Shown piece by piece: positions 17,403-25,285 of a stretch of 64,000 bases of DNA. Both the position numbers and the translations under genes were made by a program. The notes beneath the pieces are model-generated. The model did no database searches. It was not told the origin of the DNA and worked only from the letters and a program-made list of their open reading frames with translations. Position 1 is the stretch's first letter. The number at the start of each line of letters is the position of its first letter. This stretch comes from JACMNW01 sp963708425 (GTDB lineage: Bacteria; Pseudomonadota; Alphaproteobacteria; Rhodobacterales; Rhodobacteraceae): the NCBI GenBank assembly GCA_963708425.1, contig OY970206.1, forward strand, positions 3,162,001-3,226,000, written 5' to 3'.

Positions 17403-18194
17403 ATGACTGCTGCGAATGTGTTGGAGAGCTTGGGTGCCATGCTGCTGTCGGGCGGCATTGAGGTGGTGGATTGCTCGGGCAGTCTTGGCCCCGATACGCC
17501 GATTTTGAAGCTGCCGCCGGACTTTGCGAAGGACACGCCGAAAATCGAGATTCACCGGATTAGTGAATATGATCAGAACGGGCCGTTCTGGGCTTGGAAT
17601 TGGTTAAAACTGGGTGAACATTCGGGCACGCATTTTGATGCGCCGCATCACTGGATCACCGGCAAGGATTACGCCGATGGCTATACCGATACGCTGCCAA
17701 CACAGCGGTTGATCGCGCCGGTTAATGTGCTCGATTTTTCGCGCGAATGTGCGGCGAACCCGGATTTTTTGCTGACCGTCAAGCATGTGCAGGATTGGGA
17801 AGCGCGCAATGGCCCGATCAATGCGGGGGAATGGGTGGTTCTGCGGTCTGATTGGGATAGTCGCGCCGATAACGAAGATGAATTCCTGAACGCCGATGAG
17901 ACGGGGCCGCATACGCCGGGGCCGACGGCAGAGGTTATTCAATATCTGGTTGATAAGAAAATTGTCGGCTGGGGCAGCCAGTGCATTGGCACAGATGCAG
18001 GGCAGGCGGGCGGCATGACGCCACCGTTCCCGGCGCATAATCTTTTGCACAAGAACAACTGCTATGGGCTGGCGTCACTGGCCAACTTGAACAAGCTGCC
18101 CGCCAAGGGCGCGATCCTGATTGCGGCCCCGTTGAAGATCAAGAATGGCACAGGCTCGCCAATCCGGGCGCTGGCATTGGTGCCAAAGGCGTAA
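17403..18194 (+). CDS. Isatin hydrolase (cyclase / kynurenine-formamidase superfamily)
   Basis: 263 residues from the ATG of MTAANVLESL, preceded by GGGGAGAG. The Mn-binding cyclase motif HSGTHFDAPHH places His73, His77 and Asp79, with His82/His83 after it. The tail GWGSQCIGTDAGQAGG, FPAHNLLHKNNCYGLASLANL includes Ser225. These positions agree with the numbering I recall for the isatin hydrolase of Labrenzia aggregata, and the overall sequence resembles it much more than kynurenine formamidase. The reaction is isatin + water -> isatinate (2-aminophenylglyoxylate). It heads the plus-strand operon isatin hydrolase, CrtI-like oxidase, MarR, IorA-like, IorB-like, which suits degradation of indole-3-acetate or indole. 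A generic cyclase-family hydrolase is the fallback call. Confidence 0.82.
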   Translation: MTAANVLESLGAMLLSGGIEVVDCSGSLGPDTPILKLPPDFAKDTPKIEIHRISEYDQNGPFWAWNWLKLGEHSGTHFDAPHHWITGKDYADGYTDTLPTQRLIAPVNVLDFSRECAANPDFLLTVKHVQDWEARNGPINAGEWVVLRSDWDSRADNEDEFLNADETGPHTPGPTAEVIQYLVDKKIVGWGSQCIGTDAGQAGGMTPPFPAHNLLHKNNCYGLASLANLNKLPAKGAILIAAPLKIKNGTGSPIRALALVPKA

Positions 18195-18197
18195 ACG

Positions 18198-19763
18198 GTG
18201 GACGCCGATCACATCATCATCGGGTCGGGGATCAACGCCCTTGTTGCGGCGGCGATGCTGGCGCGCAAGGGCGACAAGGTGCTGGTCCTGGAACGCGAGG
18301 CACGGCTTGGTGGCTGTATGTTCAGCGCCGAGGCGACTTTGCCGGGCTTTACCCATGATGTGATGGCTGCGACGTTTGTGCTGTTTCTAACCTCGCCCGC
18401 CCATGCCGCACTGGGGGCAGACCTTGCCCGGCATGGGTTGGAGTTTTGCCATTCGGCGCATCCAACGGCAGTGGTGCGGCCGGATGGATCGTCGTTGGTG
18501 CTGACGATGGACCGGGCGGCGAATGTCGCGGCGTTCAATGCGGTGTCTACCGGGGATGGTGATCAGCATGGCCGCGATGTCGGCGGTATTGAAGGCGATG
18601 CGCCGTTTCTGTTTGCCCTGCTGGGGGGTGCGTTATGGTCGTGGCCGACGACAAAGCTGCTGTTCGGGCAAATGCGCAAGCGGGGACTGCGGGGGTTGGC
18701 CGCGTGGTTCGGCACAGCGTTGCAGCCAGCGCGGGGGTGGTTGGAAAGTAGCTATCACAGCCCGTTGGTGCAGGCGTTGTGGGCACCCTGGGTTTTGCAC
18801 ACCGGGCTGACGCCGGAAGCGACGTATTCGGCGAAGATGGGGCAGGTGATTGCCTTTGCGTTGGAGGCGGCGGGTGCGCCAGTGATCAAGGGCGGGGCTG
18901 CGGCGGCTGTGGCGGCGTTCAAGGCGTTGATTGAGGAGCATGGCGGTGAGTTGCGCGTTGGTGCGGACGTGGACCGGATTGATGTTGTGGGGGGGCGGGT
19001 GTTGGGGGTGACTTTGGTGGGTGGTGCGCGGATTGCAGCGAAATCGGTGTTGGCGTCGGTGGCACCGGGGCAGTTGGCGGGGCCGTTGTTGCGCGATGCG
19101 AACTTGGCCGAGGATAAGGCGGCGGCGCAGAAATACCGGCACGGGCGCGGGAATTTCCAGCTGCATTATGCGTTGGACCGGGTACCTGAATGGCTTTCGC
19201 CGGGGCTGGAGGATGTGGCGCTGATCCATCTGGCGGACGGGGTGGACAGCGTTTCGAAATCGGCGAACGAGGCGGAACGGGGGATGCTGCCCGAAGTGCC
19301 GACGATTTGTGTGGGGCAGCCGCATCGGCTTGATCCATCGCGTGCGCCGTCTGGCAAGGCGGTGCTGTGGCTGCAAATTCCCGATGCGCCGCGGGTGATC
19401 AAGGGCGATGCTGCGGGCGAGATTGAAACCGGGCCGGAGTGGACCGAGGCCGTGCGTGAGGCGTTTGCTGACAGGATCGAGGCGGTGCTGGCGCGACACA
19501 TCAAGGATTTCGCAGGTATCAAGCTGGCGCGGCGGGCCTATTCACCCAGCGATCTGGCGGCGATGAATATCAACCTTGTCGGCGGCGATCCGTATGGCGG
19601 GGCCTGCTCGATTGATCAGTTCTTCATCTGGCGGCCCTTTGCGCATTCTACCAATGGCACCAATGCGTTGCGCGGGTTTTCGCATATCGGGGCCTCGACG
19701 CATCCGGGGCCGGGGCTTGGCGGTGGGTCGGGGTATCTGGCGGCAAAGAGGTTGGGCGCATGA
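18198..19763 (+). CDS. CrtI/PYROXD2-like NAD(P)/FAD-dependent oxidoreductase
   Basis: 521 residues with a GTG start three bases after the isatin hydrolase stop. The N-terminal FAD site is HIIIGSGINALVAAAMLARKGDKVLVLEREARLGG and the C-terminal closing motif is GASTHPGPGLGGGSGYLAAKR. It is a paralogue-like partner of the minus-strand flavoprotein at 15.7-17.2 kb (similar length, same PNLVGGD/INLVGGD region and same QxF-RP element). The pair brackets the isatin hydrolase gene. An FAD-dependent oxidation of an oxindole-type intermediate would fit the pathway, but no member of this family is known to me to do this. Confidence 0.75.
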   Translation: MDADHIIIGSGINALVAAAMLARKGDKVLVLEREARLGGCMFSAEATLPGFTHDVMAATFVLFLTSPAHAALGADLARHGLEFCHSAHPTAVVRPDGSSLVLTMDRAANVAAFNAVSTGDGDQHGRDVGGIEGDAPFLFALLGGALWSWPTTKLLFGQMRKRGLRGLAAWFGTALQPARGWLESSYHSPLVQALWAPWVLHTGLTPEATYSAKMGQVIAFALEAAGAPVIKGGAAAAVAAFKALIEEHGGELRVGADVDRIDVVGGRVLGVTLVGGARIAAKSVLASVAPGQLAGPLLRDANLAEDKAAAQKYRHGRGNFQLHYALDRVPEWLSPGLEDVALIHLADGVDSVSKSANEAERGMLPEVPTICVGQPHRLDPSRAPSGKAVLWLQIPDAPRVIKGDAAGEIETGPEWTEAVREAFADRIEAVLARHIKDFAGIKLARRAYSPSDLAAMNINLVGGDPYGGACSIDQFFIWRPFAHSTNGTNALRGFSHIGASTHPGPGLGGGSGYLAAKRLGA

Positions 19764-20230
19764 AGGATCAACCGCTCATCACGGCCCGGCTTGGTGAAAT
19801 TGGCCTTAGCAATTTCGCGCCGTATCTGATGAACCGCATCATGGGGCGGTACAACGCCAGCCTGCGCGAAGAGATGGCGGGGTTGGGGTTAAGCACGCAA
19901 AAGATGCGGGCGTTGGCGGTGCTGGCGGTGATTGAGGGGCCGTTGATCCGGGAATTGGCGGTTTATGCGGTGGTTGAACAATCGACCCTTAGTCGGGCGC
20001 TGGATCAGTTGGTGACAGACGGCTTGGTGCGCCGCGAAACCGATGCTACCGACAGCAGGGCCACGCGGGTGTTCATCACCGATGCCGGGCGGACGGCGTT
20101 CGAGCAGTTGTGGCCGCATATGGCGCGCACCTATGCGGGCATGTTTCGTGGTATACCTGATGACGAACGGCGTGCCTTCGTTGGCACGTTGCAAAAGATG
20201 CTGATCAACATCCGCAAACACGAGATTTGA
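19760..20230 (+). CDS. MarR-family transcriptional regulator
   Basis: 156 residues. The winged helix-turn-helix comprises STQKMRALAVLAVIEGPLIRELAVYAVVEQSTLSRALDQLVTDGLVRRETDATDSRATRVFITDAG, where DSRA at the wing tip matches the DxR motif. The start overlaps the flavoprotein stop by 4 bases. Its position inside the isatin operon suggests it controls that operon in response to an aromatic ligand or CoA thioester. Confidence 0.85.
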   Translation: MKDQPLITARLGEIGLSNFAPYLMNRIMGRYNASLREEMAGLGLSTQKMRALAVLAVIEGPLIRELAVYAVVEQSTLSRALDQLVTDGLVRRETDATDSRATRVFITDAGRTAFEQLWPHMARTYAGMFRGIPDDERRAFVGTLQKMLINIRKHEI

Positions 20231-20233
20231 GAC

Positions 20234-22381
20234 ATGGCAGAACGGTCCTTCAAAGCGGAAATCGAAGATCTGAGGCTGGGGGCGGGGGAAACCTTTACCG
20301 GCGAGGGGATATTGGCGATCACCAAGGCGCTGCTGGAAAACGGTGTCGGCTATGTGGGCGGGTATCAGGGGGCACCGATCTCGCACCTCATGGATGTGCT
20401 GGCGGATGCGCAGGATTTGCTGGGCGAGTTGGGCGTGCGGTTCGAGGCGAACGCGAATGAGGCGGCGGCGGCGGCGATGCTGGCGGCGAGCGTGCATTAT
20501 CCGATCCGGGGGGCGGTGACGTTCAAAGGGCCGGTGGGGGTGAATGTGGCATCGGACGCGTTGGCGAACCTGTCATCCTCGGGCGTGACGGGCGGTGCCT
20601 TGGTGATCTTGGGCGAGGATTACGGCGAAGGCTCCAGCATCATGCAGGAACGCAGTCATGCGTTTGCGATGAAGTCGCAGTTCTGGATGCTGGATCCACG
20701 GCCGAATTTGCCAAGCATTGTCAAGGCGGTGGGCGATGGCTTTGCGCTGTCGGAGGCATCGAACAGCCCGGTGATGCTGATGATGCGGATCAGGTCGTGC
20801 CACGTGACGGGGTCTTTTGCGACGCGTGACAATCAGCGGCCCCCATTGTCGGTGAAGGATGCGCTGTCGAACCCGAGGTCGGATTTTGCGCGCGTGGTGC
20901 TGCCGCCAATGTCGTATGTGCATGAGCAGGACAAGGTGAAGAACCGCTGGCCTGCGGCGGAGCGGTTTATCGTCGAGAATGCGCTGAATGAACAGTTTGG
21001 GCCAGCGAAGGCACCCGTTGGCATCGTGGTGCAGGGCGGCATGTATAATGGCGTGATCCGCGCGCTGCAGCGGTTGGGGCTGGCCAATATCTATGGCGAT
21101 ACAGAGGTGCCGTTGTATGTGCTGAATGTGACGTACCCGTTGATTTCGAGCGAGTTTCTGGCGTTTTGCGAGGGTAAAGCCGCGGTGCTGGTGGTCGAGG
21201 AAGGCCAGCCGGAATTTATCGAGCAACAGCTGGGGTCATATCTGTACCGCGCCGGAAGCCAAGTGAAGCTGTACGGCAAAGGTGTGTTGCCGATGGCGGG
21301 GGAATATACCGGCAAAGTCATGCTGGACGGCGTGACGGCGTTTCTGAAGGCCGCCGCGCCACAGATGTTGCCGGGGCAAGTGCGGGCACCCAACCAAGAC
21401 GCGCCCGCCATTCCCGACTTGTCGAAAACCGTGCCGATCCGCCCGCCGGGGTTTTGCACCGGCTGCCCGGAACGGCCGATTTTCGCGGCGATGAAGCTGG
21501 TGGAAAAGGAACTGGGCAAGCATCAGATCTCGGCGGATATCGGCTGCCATCTGTTTGGCGCGCTGCCGCCGTTTGAAATTGGCGGCGCGACGATGGGCTT
21601 TGGTCTTGGCCCCGCTGCCAATGGTGCATTTGATGGCGGCGGTGAGCGGCGGCCGATTTCCATCATCGGCGATGGCGGGTTTTGGCATAACGGCTTGTCG
21701 TCATCGTTCACCAATATGGTGTTCAACAAATCCGACGGCGTGGCGATAGTCGTCGATAACTTCTATTCGGCGGCGACGGGCGGGCAGGACGTTATGTCGA
21801 GCCGGGCCGACAATGCTACCAAAGCCACGAAAAACCCCATTTCCAAGGCGCTGAACGGCATTGGCATCAATTGGGTTCGGCAGGTGGACCGCACTTATGA
21901 TGTGACGCATATGCGCAATGTCATCCGCGAGGCGCTGACCACGGATGCGCCGGGGCCGAAGGTGATTGTGGCCTCATCCGAATGCATGCTGAACAAGCAG
22001 CGGCGGGAAAAGCCGCTGCGGAACCAAGCGATCAAGGACGGTCGCCGCGTTGATATTCCGCGCTTTGGGGTGGATGAAGACATTTGCACCGGCGATCATG
22101 CCTGCATCCGGCTGTCGGGATGTCCGTCTTTATCGTTGAAGAGGCTGGATGATCCGCTGCGTGATGATCCAGTGGCGAGCATTGATCAAACTTGCGTCGG
22201 TTGTGGCAATTGCGGCGAAGTGGCGGATGCAGCAGTGCTGTGCCCCAGCTTTTACCGTGCAGATGTGGTGCATAATCCGGGGGTCTGGGAACGGCGGCTG
22301 CATGGATTTCGGGCCCGGATCATCGGCTGGTTGCAGGCGCGGCGCACGGCGCGGCGGTTGATGTTTGGCGGTCGGCCATGA
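20234..22381 (+). CDS. iorA: 2-Oxoacid:ferredoxin oxidoreductase, large subunit (indolepyruvate:ferredoxin oxidoreductase IorA-like)
   Basis: 715 residues, typical of IorA. The N-terminal pyrimidine-binding domain contains GGYQGAPISHLMDVL and VRFEANANEAAAAAMLAAS. The thiamine-diphosphate domain shows CTGCPERPIF (about residue 409) and IIGDGGFWHNGLSSSFTN (from about 477). The C-terminus carries a ferredoxin-like part with CTGDHACIRLSGCP and CVGCGNCGEVADAAVLCP. It starts 3 bases after the MarR gene and overlaps the partner subunit gene by 4. The family oxidatively decarboxylates aryl 2-oxoacids to aryl-CoA. Next to isatin hydrolase, the natural candidate substrate is isatinate, giving 2-aminobenzoyl-CoA; indolepyruvate remains possible. 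Confidence 0.83.
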   Translation: MAERSFKAEIEDLRLGAGETFTGEGILAITKALLENGVGYVGGYQGAPISHLMDVLADAQDLLGELGVRFEANANEAAAAAMLAASVHYPIRGAVTFKGPVGVNVASDALANLSSSGVTGGALVILGEDYGEGSSIMQERSHAFAMKSQFWMLDPRPNLPSIVKAVGDGFALSEASNSPVMLMMRIRSCHVTGSFATRDNQRPPLSVKDALSNPRSDFARVVLPPMSYVHEQDKVKNRWPAAERFIVENALNEQFGPAKAPVGIVVQGGMYNGVIRALQRLGLANIYGDTEVPLYVLNVTYPLISSEFLAFCEGKAAVLVVEEGQPEFIEQQLGSYLYRAGSQVKLYGKGVLPMAGEYTGKVMLDGVTAFLKAAAPQMLPGQVRAPNQDAPAIPDLSKTVPIRPPGFCTGCPERPIFAAMKLVEKELGKHQISADIGCHLFGALPPFEIGGATMGFGLGPAANGAFDGGGERRPISIIGDGGFWHNGLSSSFTNMVFNKSDGVAIVVDNFYSAATGGQDVMSSRADNATKATKNPISKALNGIGINWVRQVDRTYDVTHMRNVIREALTTDAPGPKVIVASSECMLNKQRREKPLRNQAIKDGRRVDIPRFGVDEDICTGDHACIRLSGCPSLSLKRLDDPLRDDPVASIDQTCVGCGNCGEVADAAVLCPSFYRADVVHNPGVWERRLHGFRARIIGWLQARRTARRLMFGGRP

Positions 22382-23934
22382 CGCTGCATCAGGGCCTAGT
22401 TGCACAATCCGCTGATGCGCGGCTGACCAGGATCATCAAGCTGGTGGTGATGGCGGTTGGCGGGCAAGGCGGCGGTGTGGTTGCCGGGTGGATCGAGGAT
22501 CTGGCCCGCGCCAACGGCTACGCGTGTCAGGCGACATCAGTTGCGGGGGTGGCGCAGCGCACGGGGGCGACGGTCTACTATATCGAAATGTGCCCGCTAA
22601 GTGATCGGCAACCGATATTCTCGCTGATGCCGGCGGCGGGCGATGTGGATATCCTGATCGCGTCGGAAATGATGGAGGTGGGGCGGTCCATCCTGCGCGG
22701 GTTTGTGACGCCGGATCGCACCACGCTGATCGGGTCGACGCATCGCGCGCTGGCGGTCTCGGAAAAAATGGTACCGGGGGATGGCATTGCCAATGCTGCC
22801 GAAGTGGTGGCGGCTGCCGAAATTGCGGCGCAAAAGCTGGTGCTGGCCGATTTCGAAGGGCTGGCGGTTGGCGCGGGGTCGGTGATTTCGGCCAGTCTGT
22901 TTGGCGGGCTGGCAGGGGCTGGCGTATTGCCATTTCCGCGCGCGGCATTCGAGGCGGCCATTCGGGCGTCGGGCAAGGGAGTGGAGGCCAGCCTGCGGGC
23001 GTTTGCTGCCGGATTTGATGCGGTTAGTCTGCCTGCGCCTGCGCTGAAACCGACGGTCGCGCCCTCGCGGGATGCGACGCCGTCGGGGCCAAGCAGTTTG
23101 GTGGGGGACTGGAACAGACTTTGCGCACATGCGGCAGGTTTACCAGCGCCGGTTGTTGAAATGGCCTTGGCGGGTTTGCGCAAAGTGGTTGACTTTCAGT
23201 CGGTTGACTATGGTGCGGCGTATCTTGCCCGGCTGCAATCGGTGGTTGATCGTGATGACCCGGCAAAGGGATTTCGGCTGTCAGTGGCGGCGGCGAAGTA
23301 TATCGCCAATGCGATGACCTATGATGATGTGATCCGGGTGGCGGATTTAAAAACGCGGGCGGGGCGGTTTGAGCGGATTAGGGGGGAAATGGGGGTCAAG
23401 GCTGCGCATGTGATGCAGGTGACCGAGTTCATGCATCCGCGGGCGGAGGAAATTGCGGGCATGATGCCTGCGAAAATTGGCGCGCGGGTTGAGGGAAACG
23501 CGAAATGGATGGCGCGGCTGGATCGGTGGTTTGGGCGAGGGCGGCGGTTGCGCACTGACGGGCTATTTGCGTTTCTGGCGCTGCATGCGTTGGGCAGTTT
23601 GCGCGGCTATCGGCTGCGGACGTTGCGCCATAAGTATGAGATGGCGCATTTGGACGGCTGGCTGGCGCTGGCGTTGCAAACGCGGGCACAGAACTATGAT
23701 CTGGCGGTGGAAATTGTGCGCTGTCGGCGGCTGGTGAAGGGGTATTCGGACACTCATGCGCGCGGGTTGTCGAAGTTTGACCGGGTGTTGGCGGGGATTG
23801 ATCTGGTGAAAGACCGCGACGATGCCGCCGATTGGGCGCGCCGGTTGCGCGAGGCGGCGTTGCTGGATGAAGAGGGCAAGGCGCTGGACGGGGCGTTGGC
23901 GACTGTTCGTAGCTTTGCGGCTTCGCATTTGTGA
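22378..23934 (+). CDS. iorB: 2-Oxoacid:ferredoxin oxidoreductase, gamma-type subunit with long C-terminal domain (IorB-like)
   Basis: 518 residues, much longer than the 190-residue archaeal IorB. The first 200 residues are the gamma domain (VVMAVGGQGGGVVAGWIEDLARANG, TSVAGVAQRTGATVYYIEM). The remainder matches the long extension seen in bacterial IorB-type proteins (the domain I know as DUF6537), with YGAAYLARLQSVVDRDD and GSLRGYRLRTLRHKYEM. It forms the heterodimer with the upstream subunit. A palindromic intergenic element follows, and the next gene is convergent. Confidence 0.82.
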   Translation: MTLHQGLVAQSADARLTRIIKLVVMAVGGQGGGVVAGWIEDLARANGYACQATSVAGVAQRTGATVYYIEMCPLSDRQPIFSLMPAAGDVDILIASEMMEVGRSILRGFVTPDRTTLIGSTHRALAVSEKMVPGDGIANAAEVVAAAEIAAQKLVLADFEGLAVGAGSVISASLFGGLAGAGVLPFPRAAFEAAIRASGKGVEASLRAFAAGFDAVSLPAPALKPTVAPSRDATPSGPSSLVGDWNRLCAHAAGLPAPVVEMALAGLRKVVDFQSVDYGAAYLARLQSVVDRDDPAKGFRLSVAAAKYIANAMTYDDVIRVADLKTRAGRFERIRGEMGVKAAHVMQVTEFMHPRAEEIAGMMPAKIGARVEGNAKWMARLDRWFGRGRRLRTDGLFAFLALHALGSLRGYRLRTLRHKYEMAHLDGWLALALQTRAQNYDLAVEIVRCRRLVKGYSDTHARGLSKFDRVLAGIDLVKDRDDAADWARRLREAALLDEEGKALDGALATVRSFAASHL

Positions 23935-24008
23935 AAATATCCCCCGCGTGGAGCGCATTTGGGCGTCGTTGGATGCCTCCGGCGGGGATATTTAGGAACA
24001 GAAAAAAG
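23934..24008. repeat. Palindromic intergenic element between convergent genes, with repeated GGATATTT...GGAACAGAA motif
   Basis: AAAATATCCCCCGC (23934-23947) and GCGGGGATATTT (23982-23993) form an imperfect 12-base inverted repeat, followed by an A-rich tract. It sits between the IorB-like gene and the convergent kynureninase-like gene and may end transcription from either side. The right part, from 23986, shares 17 of 18 bases with 30926-30943 elsewhere in this window. Confidence 0.6.
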
Positions 24009-24016
24009 CTGGTAGA

Positions 24017-25150
24017 TTAGGTGTGCCGCAGGGTTTGCAGGGCGGCGATCAACCGGGTGGTGCCTTCTGCCGTGGTAACGGCACCGGGTGACAGGCGCAG
24101 GGTGGGGCCGCGCGCATCGGCGTGCAGGTCCATCTGGCGCAGGGTTTGCAGCACGGTTTGCGCTGTTTCGGGGCTGGCAAGCCGTAGCATCAGCGAGCCG
24201 CCGCGTTTGGCCTCGGGCTTTGGGGTGGCGAGGGGCAGGGCCATATCCTCGGCAGCGTCTATGATTTGCGCTGTCAGGGCTCGGTTGTGGGCCAGCAGGG
24301 CGGCGGGGTCTTGGGCGGCGTGCCAGTTCAGTGCGGGCAGCGATGCCGCTGCCGCCATGGTGCCGGGGGTGCCGTTGTCAAACCGGCGAATGTCGGGGGC
24401 GAGGGCGAATTTATCGAGGTCCCAGGAAAACGGGTTGGCTTGGCTGAACCAACCGCGCAATTCGGGTTGGCATTGAGGGATCAGCGCGGGGGCGACGTGC
24501 AGGATGCCAGCGCCGGGGGTGCCGCACATCCATTTCAGGCTGGTGGAGAGCGTGAAATCGACTGCCGGTTTGTTCACATCGAATGGCAGCAATCCGGCGG
24601 CTTGCGTGATATCGACGCCGATCAGGCTGCCCATTCGGCGGCCATGCGTAACCAACGCATCCAGATCAATCCGGTGCGACGAGGTGGAACTGACCCATGT
24701 CAGCAGGGCGAGACCCACATCGGCACCCCAGCGGGCGATCATGTCGTCGTCTTCGACCCAAGGTGCCCCTTGGCGCAGCGGTACGGTATCAAGGGTGAAA
24801 CCCATCCGGTCGGCAAGGCCAGTCAGCAGGAAATGGTTCGACGGAAAGCAATCAGCGGCAGCCAGCACGCGTTTGCCACGCAGGGTGCCCTCGGGCAGCG
24901 ATGACAGCAGCATGTGCAGGCCCGAGGTGACGTTTTCGCAAGTGGTGACCGACGCTGGTGGGGCATTGATAATGGCGCGCCAGCGGTCGATGAAGGCGGC
25001 ACGTTTACCAAGCGCATAGGCCCATTGCGCATCATCATTGGCACCCCAGACGGCGGCGAATTCGGCCATGGCGGTGGCAAGATCATTGGCCTTGCCGGGA
25101 TATTGGCCGATGGAGTGGTAAAGGAAGTAGCCGGAGCCATCACGCTGCAT
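24017..25150 (-). CDS. Kynureninase-like class V aminotransferase-fold PLP enzyme
   Basis: 377 residues from the ATG of MQRDGSGYFLY, with GAGGGG upstream; a TTG one codon earlier is less likely. The fold is aminotransferase class V: GVDITQAAGLLPFDV contains the Asp that contacts the PLP ring, and TLSTSLKWMCGTPGAG carries the Schiff-base Lys. RFDNGTPGTMAAAASLPAL resembles the kynureninase C-terminal region. Kynureninase cleaves kynurenine or hydroxykynurenine to (3-hydroxy)anthranilate and alanine, which would feed the anthranilate genes nearby. The N-terminus departs from classical KynU, so a different aromatic beta-lyase or an aminotransferase is possible. Confidence 0.65.
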   Translation of the reverse strand: MQRDGSGYFLYHSIGQYPGKANDLATAMAEFAAVWGANDDAQWAYALGKRAAFIDRWRAIINAPPASVTTCENVTSGLHMLLSSLPEGTLRGKRVLAAADCFPSNHFLLTGLADRMGFTLDTVPLRQGAPWVEDDDMIARWGADVGLALLTWVSSTSSHRIDLDALVTHGRRMGSLIGVDITQAAGLLPFDVNKPAVDFTLSTSLKWMCGTPGAGILHVAPALIPQCQPELRGWFSQANPFSWDLDKFALAPDIRRFDNGTPGTMAAAASLPALNWHAAQDPAALLAHNRALTAQIIDAAEDMALPLATPKPEAKRGGSLMLRLASPETAQTVLQTLRQMDLHADARGPTLRLSPGAVTTAEGTTRLIAALQTLRHT

Positions 25151-25165
25151 CAAGAAACCAGCCCC

Positions 25166-25285
25166 TCAAACTGAATGCAGCGCCAAAGCGCCGCACTGCT
25201 CAACACCCAGAGATAGCATCGCCAAGGCACCGCTATAGCGCCCGATCGGGGTGCGGCGCGATGCGCATAGAAAGACTTCGGTCAT
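25166..25285 (-). pseudogene. Remnant of an acetyl-CoA acetyltransferase (thiolase) gene with large internal deletion
   Basis: A 39-codon frame opens with MTEVFLCASRRTPIGRYSGA, the N-terminus of beta-ketoadipyl-CoA/acetyl-CoA thiolases. It ends in LGVEQCGALALHSV and a stop, which resembles the thiolase C-terminus (GVGQGIALALE-V). About 350 residues, including the active-site Cys and His residues, are missing between the two. The ATG overlaps the stop of the upstream 3-hydroxyacyl-CoA dehydrogenase gene by 4 bases, as expected for a functional operon partner. I read this as an in-frame internal deletion that left both gene ends. The C-terminal match is weaker than the N-terminal one. Confidence 0.65.

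Noticed and set aside
23934..24008. CRISPR-like or IS-end repeat
   Set aside because: Only one inverted pair and one distant partial copy exist, with no spacer array, transposase or target duplication.
24266..24904. Plus-strand frame of 212 codons
   Set aside because: It is antisense to the kynureninase-like gene, whose PLP motifs are intact.
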